Source: Paralithodes platypus
Lineage: Eukaryota; Arthropoda; Malacostraca; Decapoda; Lithodidae
Length of the DNA stretch: 64,000 nucleotides
Direction: 5' to 3'
NCBI GenBank assembly: GCA_032716605.1
Contig: CM064509.1
Location: forward strand, 40,770,866 to 40,834,865
Below are positions 21,574-33,874 of the stretch, one piece after another (within the stretch, counting starts at the first letter, position 1; each line of letters opens with the position of its first letter). Position numbers and translations under genes: made by a program. The notes under the pieces were generated by a model, which searched no databases, was not told where the DNA came from, and saw nothing but the letters and a program-made list of their open reading frames with translations.

Positions 21574-22511
21574 TACTTCTCGGATGCAAGAACATACATA
21601 GATATAATTATAGCTGTCTGATGTGTTGGCATTGGCTCAACGTCGGGACAGGGCATGGGTGTTTTTAATATGAATGTATATTCCTGTTCATCATTTTTGT
21701 AGTTAGGAGTGTAGGACACGAGGGGGTTAGTGTACGTGAGGTGTGGAAAATGGTCAGTTTAGAAAAGGTAAATGGGTGTGTCCTGGAGCTGTTTAGCCCT
21801 GCGGGCTTGGGCCTGTCTGGAATGGCGGGCTCGGTCAGCTGGTCCTTTCGTTCTGTGGACCTTTCTTCCGGGTGTTTCTGTGTGGTGTTCGCTCGTGGCT
21901 TCTGTGGTGGGCTTCTTGTTCTGGGGCATTTTACTTCCCTCTCCTCCATTATAGGCTCGTCCTCGAGCCTCAAGGGTGAAGTTAAAAGAAGCATAGTGAT
22001 GGTGGGTCATTTTCAGGGTATTTAGAAAGTTCCACCAAACACGAGAGCGACGGTCAGGTTTCTTTTGCAGGTCAATGTATACCTGTAAGAATGTGTCCTC
22101 TGTGTTGTGGCGGGCGGCTGCCCGGGCTTGGTGTGGGTGTGGTACACGGGCCAAGTGTCCAGTGGGGGTCTTTACTTTAACTTTTCGTATGAATGGTTTG
22201 TAGCTTTCCCCCGTGGGGGTCGGAGTGAGGTGTGTGGGATTGACAGGAAGTCTGTTTAGTGTGGTGAATGGGTTACTAACCGAAAGGGGATTCGCGCGTG
22301 ACAACAGGGCTGGGGATGAAGGGGAAATGTGAGTCTGGGTTTTATTTGGTTTTCTTAGGCGGTGTTGTAGGTTGGGAATATATAGTGAGGCAATGCGCAA
22401 AATCGGTGTAGGTAAGGTGGGTGAAGGAGGTGTGTGGGAAGGAGGGGGTGTGTGTGTTGTGTGGCTTGGGTCCTTAGTGTCAGAACGGGGTGTTATTTTT
22501 GTATCGCTGCC
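21574..22511 (-). mobile_element. Ty3/gypsy fragment with accessory ORF (copy a)
   Basis: This minus-strand segment matches 37930-38900, the region downstream of integrase in the large gypsy element. The frame 22400-21759 (213 codons) has no ATG at its head. It reads RIASLYIPNLQHRLRKP, then a Pro-rich stretch, FIRKVKVKTPTGHLAR, FLQVYIDLQKK, LLNTLKMTHHHYASF, and a charged Lys/Glu-rich tail. I do not recognise the family. There are no membrane segments, so it is not an envelope protein. Conservation of the amino-acid sequence between the two copies suggests it was once translated. Confidence 0.75.
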
Positions 22512-24214
22512 TTTAAATCTTCACGGATCAGTACTGGACCCCCAACCCCTCCAAGATTGCACAATGCGTGACAGAATCCTGCAAACCTTGCTTATTGGGG
22601 AAAGATAGATCACGCACCCCAGGCCCAGCTGGTACCATTTCTGCAAACAAACCGTTCCAGGTCCTATCCCTCGACATCATGGGCCCGTTTCCTTCTTACG
22701 CTGGCAACCGCTATATCGTCACCTTTGTTGACGTATATTCAAAGTTCTTAATAGCCTGCCCAGTTAAAGACCACACAGCCACCACTGTCGCCGCACGGCT
22801 TGCCACAGAAGTGTTCCCTATATTCGGCCTTCCCCTTGCTCTTCTATCCGACAATGCCCCCGAATTTAGTGGACACGTTTGGCACCAGTTCACCCAACAA
22901 TGCGGTATTAAGATCAAGCACTCATCCCCGTACTGGCCTCAAGGAAATGCTATATGCGAACACAGCCATCGCACCATCAACAACCAGTTACGTACCAAAA
23001 TGATTGCTCTGAACACCTCAGACTGGCCATCACAGATAAAGATGATACAATGGGGCATGAACACCTCTCCCCGCGAAGACGGTATTTCACCTCATGAACG
23101 TGTTTACGGCGTACCCCCCCTGTTACTGCCGTTCCACCATCACGCTCATCTCCCCTCCAACACCTCCACAACTGACCCATTGCAACATCTGCAAAACACC
23201 CTCCATACCGCCCAAACCTGTCAAGACACCAAAAATTATAACCCCGATGATACAAACCCTTTCGCCATCCATGACACCGTAATGGTAGCCAACCTCCCTG
23301 TAACCAACAAATTAGGCCCTCGCTATGTCGGACCCTACACCATTATCAAAGTCCCAAATGCCTATCAAGTCATCATTGATTATCACGGCGTGACTCGCAC
23401 GTTCAGTAATAGATTCGTCCGAGCATTTAAACCTCTAAAACCACAAGACATTACCCCACCCCACACGTCCGACCCTGAATTGAACACCCCTACGACCCCT
23501 CCCACTCAGGCTATAAAATATGTTCCCCTACAAACCCCTAAATGCCAAAACCCTCCAGCACAGAACCGGCCGATCATTCCTCAACATACCCCCATAACTA
23601 ACCTCCACAAACCCCAAGCCCCCACTATCACACCTTCTTCCACCATGACCCATTCCTTCACTTCTGATAGTCAAGTACTTCCCCAACTTATCAAAGTACG
23701 AAAACCTCGACCCACAACCCCGACCACAACGGAAACCCTCCCGTCTAGCCCTGACGTACCTCCACCAGGCACCACAGTAAGAAAACCACCACCCCCACCT
23801 AAAACCAAGTACACACCCAAACGCACCACACAATCTACCTCAGTAACCTCACGCTACAACTTACGCCCACGACAAAAATATTTTAAAACCTCCAGAAAAC
23901 ACACCCTGCTAACCCAGTTCCGTAGGGCTGCCAGACCACTATCCTCCTCCTCCTCTTCTTCTTCGTCGAATTCTCCTCCACAAAGGGAAAGAAGACGAAT
24001 AATCACAAATAAACACCATAAACCCTCTAACTATATTCCAGAAATAACAACCCCCACCCCCCCACGAAAACACATACCTTCCTCTTCAACCTCATCCCCT
24101 CTCAACCCCCACCTCATTACCCCGAATGACCTGCTAGATCTACCCCCCCCACCAATGAAATACTGGGTGCGAAGGGAGTTTTTCTGTCCTGAAAACTCCC
24201 CAGGCCCACTTTAG
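22512..24214 (+). pseudogene. Ty3/gypsy integrase with long Pro-rich C-terminus
   Basis: The fragment begins within the integrase zinc region (DQYWTPNPSKIAQCVTESC) and continues open to TAG 24212-24214. Catalytic residues are visible: SLDIMGPFP, LLSDNAPEF, and NAICEHSH with 35 residues between the second Asp and the Glu. A GPY/F-type module follows (RYVGPYTIIKVPNAYQVI, about 23320). A ~270-residue Pro/Thr-rich tail with a Ser run near 23945-23970 closes it. It is the same family as 39307-40282 and 43278-43470 on the minus strand. It faces away from the accessory ORF to its left, so a rearrangement joins them near 22512. Confidence 0.88.
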
Positions 24215-24235
24215 GATCAACCTTTCCTGGTACCT

Positions 24236-24390
24236 GGCACGGGGCTCGAACCTCTGAAGGGAGTTTAACCCTCCTAAAAACCCACAGGTTTTGAGATGCC
24301 TTGGGTGGGGTTCGAACCCTGGTTAGTGACCATGGCCATCATCACCAGGCCCGCGCGCTAACCCACTGTACTACCACGGACGTACTAAAA
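24236..24390 (-). repeat. tRNA-derived SINE
   Basis: Read on the minus strand, GTGGTAGTACAGTGGGTTAG (A-box-like, about 24357-24376) is followed by GGTTCGAACCC (24309-24319), a perfect polymerase III B box at tRNA-like spacing. A second B-box-like word, GGTTCGAGCCC, lies near 24245-24256. It does not fold as a functional tRNA and has no anticodon I trust, so a tRNA-derived SINE is the better call. From 24391 to 24567 I see no gene. Confidence 0.65.
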
Positions 24391-24567
24391 GTATAGTAAC
24401 CTTAGTCCGATTTGTAAGAACCAGGTGATAGTCTCGTGATTCACGTGATGAGTTTATTGGACTTCCCATCCACGACTATTTTACACTATACCTGACGTCA
24501 ACTCGGGTAGTACATTATTGGGGTTGCGGGATATTTTCGAGGGCATTACAGTTAATACGATCCTGCT

Positions 24568-24856
24568 CCTTACACACACACACACACACATATACACATA
24601 TACACACACACACACGTATACGCACATATACACACACACCCGTATACGCACATATACACGGACACTATTCACGCGTACTACTCCTTACACATACACACGT
24701 TATTCATACACACAGGCATACACTCTCACGCCATACATACACACACACACACACCTCCACACACAAACACACACCTCCACACACACACACCTCAACACAC
24801 TCACATACACCTCCACACACACACCTCCACACTCACAAGCTCACACACACTTCACC
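24568..24856. repeat. CA/TACA microsatellite block
   Basis: Interrupted (CA)n with ACACGTATACGC and CTCCACACACAC subrepeats. It reads as Thr/His-rich protein on the plus strand only because of the dinucleotide repeat. From 24857 to 25164 I see no gene. Confidence 0.95.
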
Positions 24857-25164
24857 ACTCTCCCAGATTGCTTTTCCTGTCTTGCAGTATATTTCTCTTG
24901 CATCCGTCGCCTAAAAATGTCTATCAAAATCCCTTGCACAGATTCTCCCCGCCCCAGAACCACAATGCCATCCACTTGTTTGCATTTCCACATATTGATC
25001 TATTACTGGGAGGTATATATTCGTTTGTTTATATATTGATTATTTTGTATAGTTTCCTCCCTAGATCCTCATCAAGCTTTAAATATACCCGCAACAACCC
25101 CCTTTGAGATAAATTTGTGCATTTTTCGGTAGAGAAATGCACATGTCGAAGCTGGGTACGTTTC

Positions 25165-25362
25165 CCCTCAAATATCTTCCAGCTAAACCTTTGGCCAAAA
25201 TATCTTCCAACTCACCCTTTACCCCAAATATCCCCCAAAAATCTCTTCCAACCCACTTTTTACCCCAAATATCCCCTTAAAACCTCTTCCAACTCACCCT
25301 TTACTCCAAATAGCCCCTCAAACCTTTTCAAACTGACCCTTTACCCAAAATATCCCAAAATT
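25165..25362 (+). repeat. Minisatellite, ~47-bp degenerate unit
   Basis: Four to five imperfect copies built around CTTCCAACTCACCCTTTACC followed by CCAAATATCCCC. The sequence from 25363 to 25608 is AT-rich, with repeated TCTAGCGA words, and shows no gene. Confidence 0.8.
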
Positions 25363-25608
25363 TAGCTACTATCCCACTAGATCTAGAGGTATTTATTTCG
25401 AGCTAGAGGCAATTTTGTATTTCTAGCGACATGTATTCTAGCGATATTCTGGAGATTTGAGCCATTTAGAGCGATATTGTAGTGTGACATTTTTCTACCG
25501 ATTATCGGCCTTGATTTACTATCTATCGGACTTGATTTGGTAACCCTTTGGTAATTTTTGGCTCGAACGTTCCTTGATTTTGGCCCTGTCTCTCTTTTAA
25601 CTCTGGCA

Positions 25609-25609
25609 G

Positions 25610-25659
<50 letters not shown>

Positions 25660-28600
25660 CCCTAAGCTGCCTGGCCGAACAGCCCCGAGTCCCTGAGAAA
25701 GGCCATGGCCACGATCGGGCTTTCCCACAGAGCTCTCATTGAGTGTAGATTGTGTTGTTGGCGTAAGTGGTTGTGTGAAATGCAGTCTTCTATGATGTGT
25801 TTAATGGTATGGGGTGCTGTGTTACATCCCGGGCAGGTGTCGACAACGGAGTCATCCAGTCTCTTCTGATAGCTCAGGAGAGCTGGATGGTGTCCGCATC
25901 TCAGCCTGGCCAGGTGGACTCTGTCCTCGCGAGGAAGGGAGGATTCGGAAGGATGGATTTCGGGAGGTCGTGCATGCAGCTGCGTGTTGTCTGTGAGTGA
26001 GTGGATGGATCGGTGAGAGATATGAGTATGGATGTGCTTCTGGAAGTTGGTTCGGGGTGGGCAGGGAGGGAGAGAGGACAATAATTGTGTGTGATACCGT
26101 GTGCTGGGTGTTGTTTTGATATTTCTTGGTGTCTGTGGGTGTGTTGCCATGTAGTTTAGTGGGTGGTCTTGGTTCGTGGAGGCTGCTGCCAGGAATTAGT
26201 GCCTCTCATGTCCAGATGGTCTTTGACTTTGAGGATTTTGGTTTCTTGATGTAGGTGATCTGTGGGTGCAGTAGCTGTGCAGCCTGTAATGATCTTCAGG
26301 GCTTTGTTTTGAATAGTCTGTAAGGTCTTATGATGTGTTTCAGCTAGGTTAGAAGCCCAGGCTGGGCTTGCGTATTCCATCACTGATCTTATGTATTGTT
26401 TATATACTGTGGTGGTAGTTTCTTTGTTGTGTCCAAATTTTGTGTGAGCAAGTGACCTGAGGGCGTTAAGTCTGGGTGTCAGTTTCTTTTTAATGTTTGT
26501 GGTGTGCTGTTTGAATGTCATATGAGTATCATATGTTACTCCTAGGATTTTGGGTGTGTGTGTATGTGTTAGGGGTGTGTTGTTTATGGTGAGTTGAGGG
26601 ATGTATTCGTGTTCTCCTGTCCAACTTGTGAGCAGGGTTGCGGTGGATTTGGCTGGGGCTAGATTAAGTCTGTTTGTAGTGCACCAGCCATGTAGTGTGT
26701 TGAGATAGGGTTGAAGGAGATCTGTTGCTCTTTTTGGGTCATGGTGTGTGCATGTGAGTGTTATGTCATCTGCATAGGAGGCTAAGTTTATTTGGGGCGT
26801 ATTGGGTGTAGTTATATCGTGCATGTACAGATTGAAGAGTGCGGGCGATAGGACGGATCCTTGTGGGACTCCGTTTGGAAAGTTTCTGATTTTAGAGGAC
26901 TGACCGGCAAAAGATACGTGTGCACATCTGCCTGCTAGGAAGTTGGCCAGCCACCGTTTTGTGTTGTTGTGCATGTTTGTGTTGTAGATTTTGTTTGTTA
27001 GGTTGTGGCGGGGGATGGCATCGAAGGCTTTACTAATGTCGAGTGTGGCTAATAGTGATCTGTGTGGTGGTCTAGCTGAATTGATGCCGTCGAAAGCTCT
27101 TTGTGTAAGGTCTGTGAGAAGAGTGTTTGTGGAGTGCAGTGGCCTAAAGCCATGTTGTGTTGGAGCTAGGGGTAGGTCAGGTGTAATTAGTTGTAATACT
27201 AGGCGTTCCATGACTTTGGAGGGGGAGCAAAGGAGTGTGATGGGGCGGTGCGAGGAGGGTAGCGTGGGGTCTTTGTTGGGTTTGGGGAATGTGATGATGA
27301 TACCATGCTTCCAAATGTCTGGTATTGTGTTGTGTGAATAGCTGTAGTTTGATATGTTAGTGAGTGCTTGTATGCCTTGTGGTCCCAGGTGTCTGAGGTG
27401 TATGTTGCTTATGTTGTCTAGGCCACAGGCGGGTGAGTGCTTGAGATTGTTGATGATATGCTTTGTCTGGTGATTGGTGAAGGGTGTATAGTCAGGGTCT
27501 GTGGGGAATTGTCTCTTACGTCGGATGACACGTCGGTCGTCTTTGTGAGGTTTTAGGTGGCTGACATGTGAGAAGTGATTGATGAGAGTGTTTGCTTGTT
27601 GTTTACATGAAGGAGTAGAGTCTGTTGTTGTGATTGCAGCATGTGATTGTGTTGTGTTGCTGTTGGAAAGTGTGATGCTGTTTAGTGTTTTGTATAGTTT
27701 TTTGGGGTTTGTTTTGTGATCAAGTGTTTGTAGGAAGTTATTCCAATTTAGTTTTTGTTGTTCTTGTATTTTGTTGTTAGTTTGGGTGTTGAGTGCTTGA
27801 ATTTGTTGTGTGATGTCTTGTGTGTGGGGTGCTGGGGAGTGTTTCAGTATGTCGCGTTGTCTGATGAGGTTTTGAATTTCTGGTGTGAAGTTGGGGTTGT
27901 GTCTTTTTCTGTTACCTCTTGGAATGTGTTTCTTGTCAGCGTTTTGGATAGTTTTATTGAGTATGTGTACAGCATTGTTGATGTTAGTGATGGGTGTACT
28001 GTTTAGAGTTGTGAAGTGTTGTTCTGTCTCATTTGTGAATGCTTCCCAGTTAGCTCTTTTATAATTGGTGTATGTGTGTTTGTGGCTAGCTGGGGTGAGT
28101 CTGGTTTTGGTGGTGATAATGATCGGGAGGTGGTCAGAGCCTAAGGTTCTGACCACCCTCCAGGATGTTGTGGGGGCGAGTTCTGGGGAGCAAAAGGTGA
28201 TGTCTGGAGATGATGGGTTATAGAGGGCTTGGTGAGGAATATGGGTATGTTGATGGATGTCGTTAAGGATGATGAGGTTATCGGTTTGGTTTTGTAGTAC
28301 CAGCCCTCTGTCTGTGTCGGGGTTGTCGACAAACCAGGCCGACGTCTTGGCGTTGAAGTCACCACCCAGGATGATGTGTGGGGTGTGTGGGGTGTTTGTG
28401 ATGTGTTGTAAGTGTGGTCTGTATTCATTTGGTACTGTAGGGGATGTTTGGGGAGGGATGTATGTGTTTATGATGGTTATGTTGGAGTTGTTACCAGTGC
28501 GTATTTTAATTGACTGTATTTCTGTTGTGTTATCATTTGGGGGGAGGAGTGATTTGGTTTGTACACTGGTTACTATGTATGATATTTCTTTGTGTACCAG

Positions 28601-29000
28601 GGTGATGAGTCCACCGCCCCCGCCGACAGCCCGGTCTTGTCTGATGGTGGTGAAATTATGAAATGTGGGTGTTTTTTGTGTTGTGCGGAGTTTTGTTTCT
28701 TGTAAGATGGCAATGTGTATGTTGTGTTGTTTGATGAAGTGTGAGAATTCGTGTTTCTTTGTGTTGATGCCATCTATGTTCAGTTGAAGAATGTTAATGT
28801 TATGTGCACGATGTATGTTGGGTGCTGCTGCACGAGGATGGGGTGGGGGTGGGGGTGATGGTGGGGGTGGGGGTGAGGGAGGGACTGGGGGTTGGGATGG
28901 GTGAGGTGGGGGTGGGGATTGGGGAGCAGGAGATGGGGGTTGGAATGGATTAGGATGGGGTGTGGTGTGTTGAGTTGAGGATGTGGATGGTATGGGTGCG
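25609..29000 (-). mobile_element. I/jockey-like LINE with (CAA)n tail
   Basis: This minus-strand LINE's 3' end is a (CAA)n tail, seen as (TTG)n at 25609-25659. The order from the 5' side is a Pro-rich region (about 29000-28810), APE-type endonuclease (about 28800-28100), reverse transcriptase, and a C-terminal CCHC-like zinc motif. The endonuclease frame is broken in several places. The 5' end abuts a gypsy-type ORF near 29000 and is probably truncated. Trinucleotide tails of this kind are known from I-group elements; the clade is inference. Confidence 0.85.
25662..28156 (-). pseudogene. LINE ORF2: endonuclease end, RT, zinc motif
   Basis: The 666-codon frame 28156-26156 starts at the last endonuclease block (LGSDHLPI, with the conserved SDH) and contains the RT. 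Landmarks are SPACGLDNISN, SHRPITLLCSPSKVMERL, QHGFRPLHST, LDISKAFDAIPRHNL, NGVPQGSVLSPALF, the catalytic SYADDITLTC (about 26760) and LGVTYDTHMTF. A frameshift near 26160-26190 moves coding into the frame ending at 25662. That frame carries CPGCNTAPHTIKHIIEDC, a CCHC-like motif usual at the end of I/R1/jockey-group ORF2. The upstream endonuclease (GGDFNAKTSAW, about 28360) lies in other frames because of indels. Confidence 0.88.
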
Positions 29001-31788
29001 TGAGTGCCCTAGTAACACTCCCGCTAAGCCGGTGTCATTGGTTCACAGTATCGGTGTGTCTCTGAAGGCTGCAGCAACTGCCCGGGGTAGGTTGTCAGCA
29101 GCTGAGGCACACGCGGTAAAGAAGCGTACGGAAGGCTCGACACCTGTCCGGGACACTTTCTGTAGCCATCGGGGACACGGGTTTGTGAGCTGGGGGAGTG
29201 AACTACGGAGGGTTGACTTGCTGAGGGATACGGGGGCTTCGCAAACTTTGTTGAGGAACTTCACAGGGAAACCGATAAATGCGGCCAGAGTTGTTGTGGT
29301 GCAGGGTATAAATGCTACGAGGTCATACCCACTTGTGAGGTTGGAGTTGAGAGTGGGAGAGGTGTGCAGGGAGCTGGATGTAGGGATCGTTGAGTGTTTG
29401 CCAGTTGAGGGCGTCGACCTTCTTCTCGGCAACGACTTTGCGGTGCCCACTTCCGGGACTCCACCCTTAGTCGTTGCCGAGAGGGCGGCCGACGTGGATG
29501 GTGAGAATCGGGAATGGGTTGGGAGGTGCCAACAGGATGAGATGGCCTGTGTGGTAACCCGATCTCGCTCTGCGGCTCCTGCACAGCCTAGCACTCAACC
29601 TCGGGGACAGTGGAGGAAGGATCAGGAGAAGGTTGCTAAGGGCAGGAAAAGGGACATTGATTCTGCTGCACTTCTCGGTGATTCGGTACTTGGACCTATA
29701 ATAAACACGGGAGTTGACTCTGGCCCAGATATGGTGTGTAACAAGGCAGAGTTGGGTAAGACTTCGCGTGAGGCAAGAGCTGTAGCGAGAGCCACTAAGG
29801 CAGTAGAGCCTACTAGCCGGGGTAATGTCTTATTACAAAACCATCTTGATGCATTGACGCCCGGGGACATTAGTGAGCAGCAGCTGCAAGACGCTAGCCT
29901 AGCTCGTTATAGCAATGGTGCCATAGAGTTGGAGGAAGATGGGGATGCGAGCCGGGAGAGACTTATAGGTTGCATGGCAGCGGCAGGTAATAACTTGGTT
30001 AATGCACAGGCGGTCATGAAGCACCAGTATGACGCCAAGGTGAAGCTTCGGGAGTTTTCGGTGGGTCAGGAGGTAATGTTGCTTTTACCTTTGCCTGGAC
30101 ACCCCCTTTCTGCCAAGTTCATTGGGCCGTATGTGGTGGCTAAGAAACTGTCCGACCTTGATTATCTCGTTGCAACACCTGACCGTAGGAAAAAACATCA
30201 GTTATGTCATGTTAACCTCATGAAAGAGTATGTGAGACGCCCCTCAGAGCCTCTCACTGTCCCTGTGCTGGCCTGCAGCGGCCAGGGTGGAGAAGGAGGT
30301 GGGGACAGTCATGCTGCTGAGGAGGATAGCTGGGACTGTGTCATTTCCGCGGAACAGTGGGCGTGGAATACTGAACAAGAGGCTAGGCAAGCTGTAAGTC
30401 ACCTGCCTGAGCACCAGGGTGCTGCTGTCCTAGGCCTGTTCAGGTCATACCCCTCTGTTTTTGCCGAACACCCAGGTCTCACTACTCAGGTAACGCACGA
30501 CGTGGACGTCGGTGATAATGTGCCCTTCAAGTCAGTGCCCTACCGTGTGCCCCCGGTAAAGTTGCCAGCTTTACGGGAGGAGTTAAAGTACATGGTTGAG
30601 AGAGGGATGATCACTGAAGGTTATGTGAAGTGGACATCACCCGTCACGTTGCAGCCAAAACCTGACGGCAAGGTGCGGTTCCGCATAGATTTTCGTAGGC
30701 TAAATGGCTTGACCACTACCAACCCTTACCCTTTGCCTCGAGTTGACGACAGCGTGGACAAGATAGGGAATGCAAAGTACCTTACTAAAATTGATCTTGT
30801 AAAAGGCTACTGGCAAGTACCCCTGTCGGACCGAGCTAAGCAAGTTTGTGGTTTTGTGGTAGATGGCAAGACCTACCAATGTAACGTAATGCCTTATGGG
30901 CTTAAGAACGCACCTGCCACGTTTCAGAACCTGATGAACGATATTTGTGACGAAATCCCTAACTGCACGGTCTACCTTGATGACGTGATAGTATATGATG
31001 ACGATTTTGAAAATCACCTAAGGCACTTAGAGACCCTGTTTAGGAAGTTGCACGATGCTGGGCTGGTGGTGAACCTGAGGAAGTGCGAGTTTGTAAAGGC
31101 TACTGTGCAGTATCTTGGCTTTGTGGTCGGGTTAGGCCGGGTGTGCCCCCCCCTGAGCAAGATACAGGCTATCAATATGTTTCCCAGGCCCACCACTACG
31201 CGCCAGGTCATGCGGTTCCTAGGTATGATAGGCTATTATAGGCGCTTCATCCGGGGATACTCTACTGTCTTAGCACCGTTAACTGATCTACTGTCGAAGT
31301 CAGTGAAGTTCTGTTGGGCTGCGGAGTGTCAGAGGGCTTTCGACCTAGTCAAGCACCTGCTGTGTACACATCCGATTTTGAGGGCCCCAGACTTCTCCAG
31401 GAGTTTTCAGCTGGCGACTGATGCCAGCGGTGTGGGTGCCGGGGCAGTGTTACTGCAGACTGATTCCGAGGGCTTGGAACACCCAGTGAGCTTCTTTTCT
31501 CGCAAGTTTAATTCGGTACAAAGGAATTACTCGACTATAGAGAAGGAGCTTCTGGCTATCGTTTTGTCGCTCAAACATTTCGAAGTTTATGTTCCAGCCT
31601 ACGGCCCGGTAGTGACGATTTATACGGACCATCATCCCTTGAAATTCCTAAATCAGTTTCACAATCGGAATATGCGGTTGACCAGGTGGTCCCTAATGCT
31701 CCAAGAGTATAATCTCAACATTCAGCATATTGCCGGGAGTGAGAACGTGATAGCAGATTGTCTATCAAGGGTTGATGATCCAAGATAG
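28981..31788 (+). pseudogene. Gypsy pol: protease, integrase C-end, RT, RNase H
   Basis: The frame is uninterrupted to TAG 31786-31788. The first ATG (28981) lies in LINE-derived sequence, so the start is not native. Order: protease LLRDTGASQTLL (Asp at 29227-29229); a linker; an integrase C-terminal GPY/F-like module (VMLLLPLPGHPL, FIGPYVVAKKLS, LCHVNLMKEYV, about 30073-30235). Then RT (FRIDFRRLNG, about 30680; YLDDVIVYDD, about 30973) and RNase H (LATDASGVGAGAVLL, about 31413; YTDHHPLKFL; NVIADCLSR). The integrase zinc finger and catalytic core are missing between about 29900 and 29940, apparently by an in-frame deletion. This is a replication-defective remnant. Confidence 0.88.
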
Positions 31789-33874
31789 TCGTGCACGGTG
31801 TGGGTTGAGCAGGAGTAAAATTAGGCTATCATAACGCCGTCCAAAAATATTATAAAACAATAAAATAAACGAGAAAACTTTCTTTTTTTTTTAGTTTTGT
31901 AAGTCTTTATTGTTGTAGCATGATGCATGCGATATTGTGTTTTATGTATAATTCACACTTCAGTTGTTGTGCACCTTTTGCAATTAGTGGCAGCTAAGGG
32001 TAGCAGGTCGGTTGGTTGCCTGTCAGATTTTGATAATGCTTCTAAGGTCGATTATCTAAAATCTTGGGGGGGCTGTGACGCACCCAGTGCTGGGCAACGC
32101 AACCTGATTGTACTCCTTGGTACTCCACTGTACCGCCCGTGATCTGGCTACCGTCAGCCGCAATGTATATTGAGTGTGACAACTTATAACTATGTTCTTT
32201 GTATCTCTGCAAAGGTCTCGTCATGTGCTAACCAGTGGTGGGTTTTGTTTTAAGCCATGTCGAGACCTTCCATTTAATATGTAGTATCAATAGAGAAGTT
32301 GATAGATAAGACAATGAGAGTTCAGAGAGAGAGAGAGTGAGTTAGGCTTCAGAGCAAGAGGGTAGCAACGCGCCGCGCTGCCGGCCGGGTGGTTGCCAGA
32401 CGTATGGACTGGTTGGCAGCCTTGCGCTTATAGCTAGGCGCGATAGGGTTGGTAGTCCATTGTTGCCTGCCTGGGCTGGGCCCATGTTGTCGTACAGCAC
32501 ACTGCCTGGAGGTTGGCTGTGTGTTCCTTGACCAGGTTGCCTAGAACCTTTGAGATTCTAACATCCCTTGCTCTCTCCCCCAACTTCTCACGGTTGCACT
32601 CTTTCTCTCTGACGACATTACTCTCATTTCATTCTTCTCTCTATTTAAATGCATAACCTTCCCTTGAGGTCCTAAAGGAGTTTCAGCACTCACCTCTCGT
32701 ATTACTCTTAGGACAAGCATATATTTACATGTATTAGATTTAAGGGGTTAATGTGAACAGCGATCTTCTTGATGAGGATAGTTGGTGAACGTTCTACATG
32801 TTCACGAGTTATATGCCCTGCTCATCATCCCATTTGTGACTAGACTGGTGCCATGTGTAAGAGCCCGACCATGCCCAGGAGTTGTCTGTAGAGGGACGAG
32901 GACTTAGCCTTGATTTGCATACCGAGCCAGGAGCGAGTGTAGCACCCGAGACTACAGCTCGCTCGTAGTGCCGGTATAGTAGAGTAACGTAATTTATCTG
33001 TCCTTGTGTTCTCTACAGTCTTCTCCTGGGTTCTCGCTTTCGGTGCTGGGACTCGTTGTTCCTGTGACTTGGCCTGCTAGCTAGAACACATGGGGATGAT
33101 GAGTGGGATATATCTTTATTTTACTATGCATTGCAGCTCTCTTTAAGTATATATCTATAACACTTTACAATACACATTACTCACACACAAGACAACACTA
33201 TTAATACTTTCATGTATCAATTAACTGCACTGTCGTTTTGCTGCTGTGTCCGGAGTTCTGTTGCGTAGGGCGCATACGGACTCGGAGGGGAGACAGAGTG
33301 AGAGAAGCGAAGTAGCCTATGCGGTAGTAGGCTACCGGCGCAGTACTGTTGCCTGCAACCTTTTAGTTATTCCAAGTATAGATTCATTATTATAATAAGT
33401 GACTACTATTTATGTTCCTCCCATGTGTATTATTAGGTATCTACTGGATCATGAACATCTTGTATGCTACATGCTAGTGCATGTTAGTAGGGGACAGTTA
33501 GTGTAGTGCACGCGCTTTCAAGTAGGCGTGTACATTTGTCATTTAGCATTTCACTGTCATACCTTTAGCCTGCTTCTATTCTACATTATTAGAGGCTTAA
33601 TATTAACGTAGTTTCTTGAGTATTGCATTTCTTTAGTAATAACGTAACCTATAAATGTCTGAGGGAGTTTAGCCTCATAGCCTACCCCTGTTGTACACTT
33701 TCGCCGAGTTAAGGTACCTCGTTACCGTAGACGATAACTCTGTAGGGCGTTGGTGCTTTTGTTGTCTGGAGCATATAGTATTTGGGACTGGAATCGAGCG
33801 TGTCGTTGTCACTTAAGCCATTTCTGTCCTACGATCAAGAATCCCGAATATGTATTGCCGATCCAGCCGTAACA
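29000..33874 (+). mobile_element. Gmr1-like Ty3/gypsy element, 5' part missing
   Basis: Internal sequence (protease to RNase H) is followed by a 3' untranslated region, a polypurine tract ending TTGGGGGGGC at 32064-32073, and a 1.8-kb LTR. Gag and the 5' LTR are absent. The presence of RNase H at the very end of pol, with an integrase-type module before RT, matches the domain order reported for Gmr1-group elements (Goodwin and Poulter). The left boundary lies against a LINE near 29000. Confidence 0.8.
32074..33874 (+). repeat. 3' LTR of Gmr1-like element
   Basis: This 1801-bp repeat starts TGTGACGCACCC directly after the polypurine tract and ends ...GCCGTAACA. The ends form the short imperfect inverted pair TGTGACG/TGTTACG. 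It has no significant coding. GAGA repeats lie near 32320-32340. The next base begins a different TG...CA repeat (33875). The right boundary is inferred from the CA end and from homology of the downstream sequence to 48042 onward. Confidence 0.7.

Noticed and set aside
24299..24376. Functional tRNA gene on the minus strand
   Set aside because: The B box is perfect, but the acceptor and anticodon arms do not pair as a cloverleaf. A second B-box-like word next to it fits a SINE better.
26991..28661. Plus-strand open frames opposite the LINE
   Set aside because: They are antisense shadows of the minus-strand reverse transcriptase and endonuclease, low-complexity Val/Gly/Leu text without motifs.
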